Origin: Bradyrhizobium sp. CCGUVB1N3
Lineage (GTDB): Bacteria; Pseudomonadota; Alphaproteobacteria; Rhizobiales; Xanthobacteraceae
Assembly: GCF_024199925.1 (NCBI RefSeq)
Contig: NZ_JANADR010000001.1
Location: forward strand, 1,054,001-1,118,000
Direction: 5' to 3'
Length of the DNA stretch: 64,000 nt
The notes beneath the pieces are model-generated. The model did not search any database. It was not told where the DNA came from and was given only the letters and a program-made list of their open reading frames with translations. Each line of letters starts with the position of its first letter. The first letter of the stretch is position 1. The translations under genes and the position numbers were made by a program. Of the stretch, positions 15,047 through 22,989 are shown piece after piece.

Positions 15047-16480
15047 TCAGTTTTTGTTTCGACTGAAGAATGAGGATATGGTCGAGGCGGCCGTCGTCTC
15101 CTGCTTGGGCGCAGGCGCGGCCGCTGCCGGCGGGGGTGGAGGCGGCTCCTCGCGCTTGGTGCGCTTCGAAGAGTAGCTCCGCCGGTGCTGCGGCTTCTCC
15201 GGCTTGGCTGTGGTCGGCGGCGTCTCGGCCTGGGGAGAGGCCTGCTGCGGCGCAGCCTCTTGGCCGCGCATCGACAGCCGCTGGCCGTCGAACACGGTCG
15301 TCTCGCAGGCCCTTTCGTTCTCGGTGAGGCCGGCGCAGATCTTGGCAGCGGCGGCCGCATTCACCAGCGGACCGGCGCCGAGGCGGAGCTGCATGCCGGT
15401 GCCTGTCTTGCTTTCCTTGATCATGATGATCGGCCGGAGGTTGACGATCTCCGGGTTGGACTTGATCAAGCCCTGCCACAGCGCGCGCAGGCCACCGATC
15501 GAGTTGGCGCTGCCGAGATCCACTGCGAACCGGGTCTGCTGCACTGATATCGCCGGCGCTGGCTGCTCGCTCTCGGCGGCCTCGGGCTCGGCAGCGGGAG
15601 ACGCCGTCGCGACCTCGGTCGGCGACGCCGCGTCTGCCTTTGGCTGCTCGGCTTTTTCCGGCTTCTCCGTCTTGTCGGCTTTGTCAGCCTTCTCCGATTT
15701 GTCTGCCGTTTCCGGCTGGACCAGCCTGGCTGCGGCGGGATCGGGCGGCGCCATAAGCGATTTGGACGCAACCAGCGGCATGGTTGGCAGCCCGGCAGGC
15801 GGTATCGAGGATTGCGGAACGAGCGATGCCGCAGCAGCGGTCTGGGGCAGCGGAGCCGCCTGCTGCTTGATCTGTTCCTTGAACTGATCCTTGCTCTGTT
15901 CCTTGCTTTGTTCCTTGTTCAGTTCCCTGGCCGGCTCTTTGGCGGCGTCCACGCGGGGCTTGTCGCCGGCAGCGGGCGTCGAGGCGACCGGCGCGACGTT
16001 TGGGGCAGCGGGCGAAGGTGAGGGCGTCGGCTGCGCGGCGGCCGCCGCCGTCTCCTGCGGCTTGGCTGCAGGCGTCGGCGACGACGCTGCATTCTGCTTT
16101 GCGATCGTGCCGGTGACGGAATCGAGCCCTTGCTCCAAAACCGTGACGCGCGAATAGAGCCGGTCGCGATCGGTGTTGAGCGTCTCGATCGCGGACGCCA
16201 GTCTGCGGGCTTCGCTCTGGCTTTCCCTTGTCAGCATCTGGAGCCGGTCGGCCTGGCGCGTGAGATCGGCGGCTGCGACCTGGTCGCGCCGCCACCCGAG
16301 TTGCGCCTGACTGGCCATGACGGCGATCACCACGGCGCCGACGGCCCCTGCGCCCCACGAGCCGAGCCGCCACATCATACGGCGATCGAATTCGTTCTCC
16401 TCAGCCAGGAGTCCGGCGAGAAGACCGCCGGATTCCTTGGTCTCGAAGACGCCGGCCAGTGGGTCGGAATCTTTTGCCAT
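15047..16480 (-). CDS. Membrane-anchored SPOR-like protein with repeat linker
   Basis: 477 residues from MAKDSDPLAGVFETKESGG, preferred over an upstream in-frame ATG. Order: cytoplasmic N-terminus (1-38), one membrane helix (WGAGAVGAVVIAVMASQ, about 40-58), a coiled coil (about 70-120), a long Pro/Ala/Lys-rich low-complexity linker with KEQSKEQSKDQFKEQ repeats, and a folded part RFAVDLGSANSIGGLRALW ... RLGAGPLVNAAAAAKIC with SPOR-like spacing (F.V.LGS...A...W). SPOR domains bind denuded peptidoglycan at division sites. A basic Pro-rich tail follows. It is divergent from glmU, fitting an envelope role; the SPOR call is from pattern only. Confidence 0.7.
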   Translation of the reverse strand: MAKDSDPLAGVFETKESGGLLAGLLAEENEFDRRMMWRLGSWGAGAVGAVVIAVMASQAQLGWRRDQVAAADLTRQADRLQMLTRESQSEARRLASAIETLNTDRDRLYSRVTVLEQGLDSVTGTIAKQNAASSPTPAAKPQETAAAAAQPTPSPSPAAPNVAPVASTPAAGDKPRVDAAKEPARELNKEQSKEQSKDQFKEQIKQQAAPLPQTAAAASLVPQSSIPPAGLPTMPLVASKSLMAPPDPAAARLVQPETADKSEKADKADKTEKPEKAEQPKADAASPTEVATASPAAEPEAAESEQPAPAISVQQTRFAVDLGSANSIGGLRALWQGLIKSNPEIVNLRPIIMIKESKTGTGMQLRLGAGPLVNAAAAAKICAGLTENERACETTVFDGQRLSMRGQEAAPQQASPQAETPPTTAKPEKPQHRRSYSSKRTKREEPPPPPPAAAAPAPKQETTAASTISSFFSRNKN

Positions 16481-16593
16481 GATTGTTAAGTGCCCAGCCC
16501 TGTCGAGCTTCCCCGAATCAATCACGGAACATTAACAGGAAAAGCGGGATGCACTTGAATTCTGGGCGTTTGCGGGGGTAGCAAAACGCCTCT

Positions 16594-16668
16594 ATGACGA
16601 CGCGTAAAGCAGCTCGCGCCGATCAGAAGCGATTCGGCCGACATTGGAATCACCGGGGATCTCGATGA
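16594..16668 (+). CDS. Possible 24-residue leader peptide coupled to glmU
   Basis: The frame [20 protein letters not shown] ends with a TGA that overlaps the glmU ATG (ATGA). It is basic (Arg/Lys/His) and has no rare-codon run or hairpin typical of attenuation. The overlap would couple glmU translation to it. The SD is poor (GGGGG about 14 nt upstream), so it may be chance. Confidence 0.25.
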   Translation: MTTRKAARADQKRFGRHWNHRGSR

Positions 16669-18020
16669 CCGCCCGCTCCAGCCTCACCATCGTACTCGCT
16701 GCCGGCGAAGGCACGCGCATGCGATCGAGCCTGCCAAAAGTGCTGCATCCGGTGGCGGGGCAGTCGCTGCTCGCTCATGTGCTCGCGGCCGCGCCGCAGG
16801 GAACTGGCACGTCGCTTGCGGTGGTGATTGGGCCCGACCATGCGGCCGTTGCAGATGAAGCGCGGCGCATCCGACCCGACACGCTCACCTTCGTGCAGGC
16901 CGAGAGGCTCGGCACCGCGCATGCGGTGCTGGCGGCGCGCGAGGCGATCGCGCGCGGTGCGGATGATCTTCTGATCGCGTTCGGCGACACGCCGCTGATC
17001 TCGGCCGGGACCTTCGAGCGGCTGCGTGCGCCGCTCGCGAGCGGCGCGGCGCTTGCCGCGCTCGGCTTTCGTGCCGCCGATCCGACTGGCTACGGCCGGT
17101 TCATTGTCGACGGCGATCGTCTGGTCGCGATCCGCGAGCATGCGGATGCGAGCACTGACGAGCGCAAGATCACGTTGTGCAATGCCGGCGTGATGGCGCT
17201 GGACGGGCGCCGCGCGCTGGCAATCCTCGACAAGATCGGCAAGGCGAACTCCAAGGGCGAATATTATCTGACGGACGCGGTCGGGATCGTCCGCCAACAG
17301 GGATGGGAGGCCATGGTGGTCGAGACCAGCGAAGACGAGGTGCGCGGCATCAACACCAAGGCGCAGCTTGCGGACGCAGAGGGCGTGATGCAGGCGCGGC
17401 TGCGAAGAGCCGCGATGGACGCCGGCGTCACGCTGATCGCGCCGGAAACCGTCTATCTCGCCGCCGACACGACGTTCGGCAAGGACGTGACGATCGAGCC
17501 CTTCGTGGTGATCGGTCCCGGCGTGTCGATTGCTGACGGAACGGTGATCCACTCCTTCTCGCACATCGTCGAGACTTCGCTCGGCAAGAACGTCTCAATC
17601 GGTCCCTATGCGCGCCTGCGACCCGGCACCTCGCTCGGCGACGGCGCCCGCATCGGCAATTTCGTGGAGACCAAAGCCGCAACGCTGGAAGCCGGCGTCA
17701 AGGTCAACCATCTCTCCTATATCGGGGACGCGACCGTCGGCGCCAATTCCAACATCGGCGCCGGCACCATCACCTGCAACTACGACGGCTTCAAGAAGCA
17801 CAAGACGCTGATCGGGAAGGGCGCCTTCGTCGGCACCAACTCCTCGCTGGTCGCCCCCGTCAAAATCGGCGACGGCGCCTATATCGGCTCGGGCTCCGTC
17901 ATTACCAAGGACGTGCCTGACGATGCGATGGCGCTGGAACGCAACCAGCAGACCATCCGCGAAGGCGGCGCTGCGCGGTATCGCGAGATGAAGACGGGGA
18001 AGAAGAAATCCGAAGGCTGA
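16665..18020 (+). CDS. glmU: Bifunctional UDP-N-acetylglucosamine pyrophosphorylase / glucosamine-1-phosphate N-acetyltransferase
   Basis: 451 residues, the usual length. N-terminal uridylyltransferase (about 5-230) with [20 protein letters not shown] as the nucleotide-binding loop and FGDTPLIS carrying the metal Asp. The C-terminal left-handed beta helix (about 250-440) has hexapeptide repeats ([26 protein letters not shown]) and the conserved catalytic stretch around [12 protein letters not shown]. It converts glucosamine-1-P to UDP-GlcNAc for peptidoglycan and lipid A. glmS lies 450 bp downstream on the same strand, so the hexosamine genes are clustered. The start is fixed by the [10 protein letters not shown] spacing and GGGGA 6 nt upstream. 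Confidence 0.97.
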   Translation: MTARSSLTIVLAAGEGTRMRSSLPKVLHPVAGQSLLAHVLAAAPQGTGTSLAVVIGPDHAAVADEARRIRPDTLTFVQAERLGTAHAVLAAREAIARGADDLLIAFGDTPLISAGTFERLRAPLASGAALAALGFRAADPTGYGRFIVDGDRLVAIREHADASTDERKITLCNAGVMALDGRRALAILDKIGKANSKGEYYLTDAVGIVRQQGWEAMVVETSEDEVRGINTKAQLADAEGVMQARLRRAAMDAGVTLIAPETVYLAADTTFGKDVTIEPFVVIGPGVSIADGTVIHSFSHIVETSLGKNVSIGPYARLRPGTSLGDGARIGNFVETKAATLEAGVKVNHLSYIGDATVGANSNIGAGTITCNYDGFKKHKTLIGKGAFVGTNSSLVAPVKIGDGAYIGSGSVITKDVPDDAMALERNQQTIREGGAARYREMKTGKKKSEG

Positions 18021-18027
18021 GCCGCGC

Positions 18028-18246
18028 CTATTCGTCCTCGGAGAATTCCGAGAAGATGGCGCGTGTCAGGCGCCAGCCGCGCGGTTTGGCGCGCTTCGCG
18101 GGCTCGCCGGCCTGGTGCTTGACGAATACGGGTTTGCTCTCCTTGCCACGTTGGGGCGGCGGCCAATGCGCCAGGTGCGTGCCAGTGGTCTCGCTGGCAT
18201 GCACATACATCGATGACAGACCTTTGCGATCGGACGAGCGCTTCAT
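18028..18246 (-). CDS. Small hypothetical protein between glmU and glmS
   Basis: 72 residues, MKRSSDRKGLSSMYVHASET at the start. Basic, with HWPPPQRGKESKPVFVKHQA and an acidic end FSEFSEDE. No membrane helix or known motif; an internal Met (MYVHASE) could be the true start. It reads against glmU and glmS, ending 8 bp from the glmU stop. Real but uncharacterised on present evidence. Confidence 0.45.
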   Translation of the reverse strand: MKRSSDRKGLSSMYVHASETTGTHLAHWPPPQRGKESKPVFVKHQAGEPAKRAKPRGWRLTRAIFSEFSEDE

Positions 18247-18285
18247 GGCCTTGATCTCCGGGCAAGGAATCGTTGGCCAAATCTG

Positions 18286-18314
18286 TTGACAGCCGGTTAA
18301 TACGCGCGGTTAAA
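18286..18314 (+). promoter_or_regulatory. Candidate housekeeping promoter for glmS
   Basis: TTGACA at 18286-18291, a 17-bp spacer, then GTTAAA at 18309-18314. The -35 is consensus, the -10 is weak (3 of 6). It lies about 150 bp upstream of glmS in the 220-bp gap that holds no other gene. Confidence 0.35.
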
Positions 18315-18466
18315 GGCCAGCCAATTGGCCGCACGTTAGGGCTACCGCCATTTGGTGCTGTCGTAATCCGCAATAATTATTGAGTATCTGGTTCGTTACG
18401 AGTTTCGATAAAAACCGATCGCGTCGTTTTGACGATTTTTCGACGATTTGGGGGATATTGATCCGC

Positions 18467-20293
18467 ATGTGCGGGATTGTCGGCATTCTCGGGCGCGAAC
18501 CGGTTGCAGAGCAATTGGTGGATTCGCTCAAGCGGCTTGAATATCGCGGCTACGACTCCGCGGGTGTTGCCACGCTCGAAGGCGACCACCTGGAGCGCCG
18601 CCGCGCCGAAGGCAAGCTGAAGAACCTCGAGGCGCGGCTGCGCGACCAGCCGCTCAAGGGGACGACCGGCATCGGTCACACCCGCTGGGCCACCCACGGC
18701 AAGCCGACCGAACATAACGCCCATCCGCACGCCACCGAGCGCGTCGCGGTGGTCCATAACGGCATCATCGAGAATTTCCGCGAGCTGCGCGAGGAACTCG
18801 AAGCGAAGGGCACGGTATTCCGTACCGAGACCGACACCGAGATCGTGCTGCACCTGGTCGACGATCTGCTCGGGCGTGGCAACAAGCCGGTCGAGGCGGT
18901 GAAGCTCGCGTTGGGCCGGCTGCGCGGCGCGTTCGCGCTCGGCTTCATCTTCGCAGGCGAGGGCGATCTGATGATCGGCGCCCGCAACGGTCCGCCGCTC
19001 GCGGTGGGCTATGGCGATGGCGAGATGTTCCTGGGCTCGGACGCGATCGCGCTCGGGCCGTTCACCGATACGATCAGCTATCTCGAGGACGGCGACTGGG
19101 TCGTGCTGACCCGGAGCAGCGTTGCGGTCTTCGACAAGGACGGCCGCGCCGTCCAGCGCGACAAGATCAAGCATGCGGCCTCGACCTCGCTGGTCGACAA
19201 GGCCAACTACCGCCACTTCATGGCGAAGGAAATCCACGAGCAACCCGAGGTCATCGGCCACACGCTGGCCCGCTATGTCGACATGGCATCCGAGCGGGTG
19301 TCGCTGCCGGTGAAGCTGCCGTTCGAATTCCGCGACATCCAGCGCGTCACGATCACGGCCTGCGGCACGGCGAGCTACGCCGGCTATGTCGCAAAATACT
19401 GGTTCGAGCGTATGGCGCGCCTGCCGGTCGAGGTCGACGTCGCCTCCGAGTTCCGCTACCGCGAGTCTCCCTTGCGCAAGGGCGATCTGGCGATCTTCAT
19501 TTCGCAATCGGGCGAGACCGCCGATACGCTCGCCGCGCTCCGCTATGCCAAGGCCGAAGGCGTGCACACGCTCGCCGTCGTCAACGTGCCGACCTCGACG
19601 ATCGCGCGCGAGAGCGAGACGGTGCTCCAGACGCTAGCCGGTCCCGAGATCGGCGTCGCATCCACAAAAGCCTTCACTTGCCAGCTCATGGTGCTCGCCT
19701 CGCTCGCGGTCGCGGCCGGCAAGGCGCGCGGCGAATTGTCCGAGGAGGACGAGACCCGGCTCGTGCACGGCCTGGTCGAGATCCCGCGCCTGATGGCAGA
19801 CGCGCTCACCACCGAATTGCAGATCGAGAAGCTCGCGCACAGGATCGCCAAGTCGCGCGACGTGCTCTATCTCGGCCGCGGCACCAGCTTCCCGCTCGCG
19901 CTCGAGGGCGCTCTGAAGCTGAAGGAGATCTCCTACATCCACGCCGAGGGTTATGCCGCCGGCGAGCTCAAGCACGGGCCGATCGCGCTCATCGACGAAA
20001 CCATGCCGGTCGTCGTCATTGCGCCCCACGATCGCGTGTTCGAGAAGACCGTCTCCAACATGCAGGAAGTCGCCGCCCGCGGCGGCAACATCATTCTGAT
20101 GACGGACGCCAAGGGCGCGGCCGAGGCGACGGTCGATTCGCTCGTCACCATCGTCATGCCCGACATGCCAGCAGCCTTCACGCCGATGGTGTATGCCGTC
20201 CCCGTGCAACTTTTGGCCTACCACACGGCGGTGGTGATGGGCACCGACGTCGACCAGCCGCGCAATCTCGCCAAGTCGGTGACCGTCGAATAG
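18467..20293 (+). CDS. glmS: Glutamine-fructose-6-phosphate aminotransferase (isomerizing)
   Basis: 608 residues, the family length. The start MCGIVGILGREPVAEQ places the nucleophilic Cys directly after Met, as required for the Ntn glutaminase domain (1-240; RLEYRGYDSAG and HTRWATHG present). Two SIS domains follow (about 285-420 and 460-600) with ITACGTASYAGYVAK, SQSGETADTLAALRYA and a C-terminal ending LAKSVTVE, the conserved tail. It makes glucosamine-6-P, the first committed step towards UDP-GlcNAc. An in-frame upstream extension was rejected because it would mask the Cys. No glmS ribozyme is expected or seen. Confidence 0.97.
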   Translation: MCGIVGILGREPVAEQLVDSLKRLEYRGYDSAGVATLEGDHLERRRAEGKLKNLEARLRDQPLKGTTGIGHTRWATHGKPTEHNAHPHATERVAVVHNGIIENFRELREELEAKGTVFRTETDTEIVLHLVDDLLGRGNKPVEAVKLALGRLRGAFALGFIFAGEGDLMIGARNGPPLAVGYGDGEMFLGSDAIALGPFTDTISYLEDGDWVVLTRSSVAVFDKDGRAVQRDKIKHAASTSLVDKANYRHFMAKEIHEQPEVIGHTLARYVDMASERVSLPVKLPFEFRDIQRVTITACGTASYAGYVAKYWFERMARLPVEVDVASEFRYRESPLRKGDLAIFISQSGETADTLAALRYAKAEGVHTLAVVNVPTSTIARESETVLQTLAGPEIGVASTKAFTCQLMVLASLAVAAGKARGELSEEDETRLVHGLVEIPRLMADALTTELQIEKLAHRIAKSRDVLYLGRGTSFPLALEGALKLKEISYIHAEGYAAGELKHGPIALIDETMPVVVIAPHDRVFEKTVSNMQEVAARGGNIILMTDAKGAAEATVDSLVTIVMPDMPAAFTPMVYAVPVQLLAYHTAVVMGTDVDQPRNLAKSVTVE

Positions 20294-20394
20294 GCAGGGA
20301 TGGGGACAGGACGAAAGCGGGTGCGGTCGCCTTGCACCTTCAAAAATCTGCTAGAAGACCCTAGCTAGAGTGCTGCGACCGACTTGGAACCCGA

Positions 20395-21174
20395 ATGACC
20401 GCCCGTGACGACGCGTCCCCGCCTGTGCCTGCCGAAGACCTGCCGCCGGAGCCGCATACCGGCCTGATGGGCCGATTCCGCAACTATTTCCTCACCGGGC
20501 TCGTCGTTACGGGACCGATCGCGATCACCCTCTATCTGGTCTGGTGGTTCGTCACCTGGGTCGACGGCGTGGTGCGGCCGTTCGTGCCGCTGGCCTATCG
20601 GCCGGAAACCTATCTTCCGTACGGTGTTCCCGGCTGGGGACTGATTGTCGCATTTTTCACGCTGACGCTGGTCGGCTTCCTCGCGGCCAATTTGATCGGC
20701 CGGACCCTGGTCGATGTCGGCGAGACCTTCCTGGGCCGGATCCCGGCCGTGCGCGCCATCTACCGCGGCCTGAAGCAGGTGTTCGAGACGCTGTTCTCGG
20801 GCAAGGGGTCGAGCTTCCGGAAAGTGGGTCTCGTTGAGTTTCCCTCGCCGGGCATGTGGTCGATTGTGCTGATCTCGCAATCGCCGAGCGAGGACATCGC
20901 CCGCAGTCTGCCGGGTCAGGAGGAGCATGTCTCGGTGTTCCTGCCGTGCTCGCCGAACCCGACCACCGGCTTCTTCTTCTATGTGCCCAAGAGCAAGATC
21001 ATCGAGGTCGAGCTGAGCGCGGAGGACGCCGCGACGCTGATCATGTCGGCGGGCGTGGTACAGCCGGGATCGAGCCCCGATCCGAAGAAGATCGCCGCGC
21101 TTGCGGGCGTGGCGAACGCCGCCCGCATTGCCAATGCCGCCGCCGTGCGCCCCGAGCCCGTCAAGGTGGATTGA
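20395..21174 (+). CDS. DUF502 family membrane protein
   Basis: 259 residues. Two membrane helices (YFLTGLVVTGPIAITLYLVW, about 30-52, and GWGLIVAFFTLTLVGFLAANL, about 80-102) are followed by the DUF502 signature: IPAVRAIYRGLKQVFETL, then FPSPGMWSIVLIS, and VFLPCSPNPTTGFFFYVP. The C-terminal soluble region ends in an Ala-rich helix. DUF502 proteins are widespread inner-membrane proteins of unknown function. The gene follows glmS by about 100 bp on the same strand and may be co-transcribed. Confidence 0.85.
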   Translation: MTARDDASPPVPAEDLPPEPHTGLMGRFRNYFLTGLVVTGPIAITLYLVWWFVTWVDGVVRPFVPLAYRPETYLPYGVPGWGLIVAFFTLTLVGFLAANLIGRTLVDVGETFLGRIPAVRAIYRGLKQVFETLFSGKGSSFRKVGLVEFPSPGMWSIVLISQSPSEDIARSLPGQEEHVSVFLPCSPNPTTGFFFYVPKSKIIEVELSAEDAATLIMSAGVVQPGSSPDPKKIAALAGVANAARIANAAAVRPEPVKVD

Positions 21175-21287
21175 GCGTCAGTCATTCCCCCGCGGGATGG
21201 CCGGCATTCGCTTTGCGGTTCCCTCACTCTGCTATCATTCGAGATGACGAAGCGCAGATCGCGTTCGCATTTGAACTGGAGTGAGCC

Positions 21288-22145
21288 ATGTCCCCAACCA
21301 TCGCGATCCTCGCGCCCGGCGCCATGGGCAGCGCGGTCGCACGCCGCCTCAGTGAAAACGGCGCGTGCGTGCTGACCTCACTGAAGGGTCGTAGCGAGCA
21401 AACCGCAAAGCGGGCGGCGGAGGCAGGCATGATCGCCGCCGAAGATACCGACATCGCGGGCTGCGACATCATCCTGTCGATCGTGCCGCCGGGTGAGGCC
21501 GTGGCGCTCGCCGAACGGCTGGCCGCAATCATCGTGAAGCGGGAGAAGAAGCCGCTCGTCGTCGACTGCAATGCCGTCAACGTCGATACCGTGCTCAGAA
21601 TCGAGGGGATCGTCGGCTCGGCGCAGGCGCCGTTCGTCGATGCCGGCATCATCGGCTTTCCGCCGCAGCCGGGTGGCAAGGGGCCGGCGTTCTACGTTTC
21701 CGGCGAGCACGCGAAGGATCTGGCCGTGCTGAGGCAGCTTGGTCTCGACCTGCGGATCGTCGAGGGACCGGTCGGCGCTGCCTCCGCGCTGAAGATGTCC
21801 TACGCCGGAATCGTCAAGGGTCTTGCGGGCATCGGTTCGGCCATGGTCGCTGCCGCCACGAAAGCGGGCGCGGCCGATGCGCTCCGCGACGAGCTTGCGC
21901 TGAGCCAGCCCGCGATCCTGGCGCGACTCGAGGTCGCGCTGCCGGACATGATCCCGAAGGCCTATCGCTGGGTCGCCGAGATGCGGGAGATTTCCGGATT
22001 CCTGGGGCCAGCACATCCGGCCAGCCAGATCTATGAGGGCTTTGCGCGCTGGTTTGAGCATCTCGCCGAGGATGCCAAGGGCGAGGGCGCAGATGCGGGG
22101 CTTTTGAAGGCATTCGCGGAAAGAACGGCAAAGAAGCAGGGGTGA
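21288..22145 (+). CDS. NAD(P)-binding dehydrogenase with DUF1932 domain
   Basis: 285 residues. The Rossmann N-terminus IAILAPGAMGSAVARRL has a degenerate G-x-G-x-x-G (APGAMG), as in beta-hydroxyacid and 6-phosphogluconate dehydrogenase relatives. The middle has FVDAGIIGFPPQPGGKGPAF (substrate loop) and ALKMSYAGIVKGLAGIGSA, whose Lys is in the catalytic position. The C-terminal all-helical DUF1932 domain covers about 190-265. It is expected to oxidise a small hydroxyacid or similar, substrate unknown. Follows the DUF502 gene by 113 bp. Confidence 0.8.
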   Translation: MSPTIAILAPGAMGSAVARRLSENGACVLTSLKGRSEQTAKRAAEAGMIAAEDTDIAGCDIILSIVPPGEAVALAERLAAIIVKREKKPLVVDCNAVNVDTVLRIEGIVGSAQAPFVDAGIIGFPPQPGGKGPAFYVSGEHAKDLAVLRQLGLDLRIVEGPVGAASALKMSYAGIVKGLAGIGSAMVAAATKAGAADALRDELALSQPAILARLEVALPDMIPKAYRWVAEMREISGFLGPAHPASQIYEGFARWFEHLAEDAKGEGADAGLLKAFAERTAKKQG

Positions 22146-22191
22146 GGCGGGCTCGCAAGTCCGGCGACGGCCGCTGCGTTGCTGATTAGAA

Positions 22192-22209
22192 GGGGCGTCG
22201 GAACGCCCC
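22192..22209. terminator. Hairpin downstream of the dehydrogenase
   Basis: Perfect 7-bp stem GGGGCGT/ACGCCCC with loop CGGA, 46 bp after the stop at 22145. No T-run follows, so termination is uncertain; it may instead stabilise the 3' end. Confidence 0.4.
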
Positions 22210-22334
22210 AGGCGATCACGGCCGAAGAGTTGCGGCTGGAGTGCATGTTCCCCGCCAACGATTGGACCGAAGCCGAGCACGGAAGGTTCATGCTCGCGCA
22301 TTCGGGCCGCGCGGGGATTGCGTTGGCCGATGGG

Positions 22335-22541
22335 CTAGCGTGAGTCAGCCCATTTGCGCCAATGGGTCGGCTGAATGTCGGCGTGCATTTTGCCCCGACC
22401 GTCGACCAAGTTGGATCCGTCCGTGTGACAAGGGAAAGGAAGCGCATGGACTATACCATCAAAGTCCAGCGCGCAGATTTCCAGATCTCGGTCGGATGGA
22501 GCTGTTGAAGTGGGCTGCCATTCGGCGGACACGAACTGCAT
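22335..22541 (-). CDS. Small conserved hypothetical protein
   Basis: 68 residues from MQFVSAEWQPTSTAPSDRDL. The AEWQPTSTAPSDRDLEICAL segment and the C-terminal IQPTHWRKWAD resemble the family of small phage and rhizobial proteins with W..I.TAP.D..I..., ending in P..WMPLP-like tails. No membrane segment. Function unknown. Solitary, convergent with the dehydrogenase. Confidence 0.6.
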   Translation of the reverse strand: MQFVSAEWQPTSTAPSDRDLEICALDFDGIVHALPFPCHTDGSNLVDGRGKMHADIQPTHWRKWADSR

Positions 22542-22989
22542 GATGTACCTCCAGCAGTGATGCACGGATAGTTCCGATGTGTGCTCGGTCAGCGATCATC
22601 AGATGAGTTTCGCCTCTCCGAAGCAGCACATGCCTTTGCCTCCTTGACCTGCGATGCCCGACTTATACCACGGGTGGTCCATCTTGAATGTGAGCCAGCC
22701 CGCAACAAGGGAGACTCGAATGATGTTCCGCAACGCCGCCCCATAATACCTCCGGGCGAACGAACACCGCTTGCAAGTGGGTCCGGCTCGGTCTTTCGGA
22801 GGTTCACGAATTGGCCGTGAGGCCGAATGTCGCGAATGGCTGCCGGCCTTTTGCGGCGCTGTGGCCAAGACCTTCAACGCGTCATGCGCGAGTTTGACCT
22901 GCGCGTCTATCAAAGATGCTTGGAGCGCAGAAGGGTCGCTTCGGGTAATGGACTACTGGATCAATCCCTGCAGGACGGACATCATCGTG
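22542..22989. other. Gene-free stretch upstream of the recG end
   Basis: About 450 bp, slightly less GC-rich than its surroundings, with only short frames lacking SD sites or recognisable motifs. It may be decayed coding DNA. No RNA or repeat recognised. Confidence 0.45.

Noticed and set aside
18247..18466. glmS ribozyme in the glmS leader
   Set aside because: That ribozyme is a Gram-positive feature and no matching structure is seen.
22031..22447. 138-codon minus-strand frame after the dehydrogenase
   Set aside because: Overlaps a well-supported gene over a third of its length, Ser/Ala/Pro-rich, no SD or motif.
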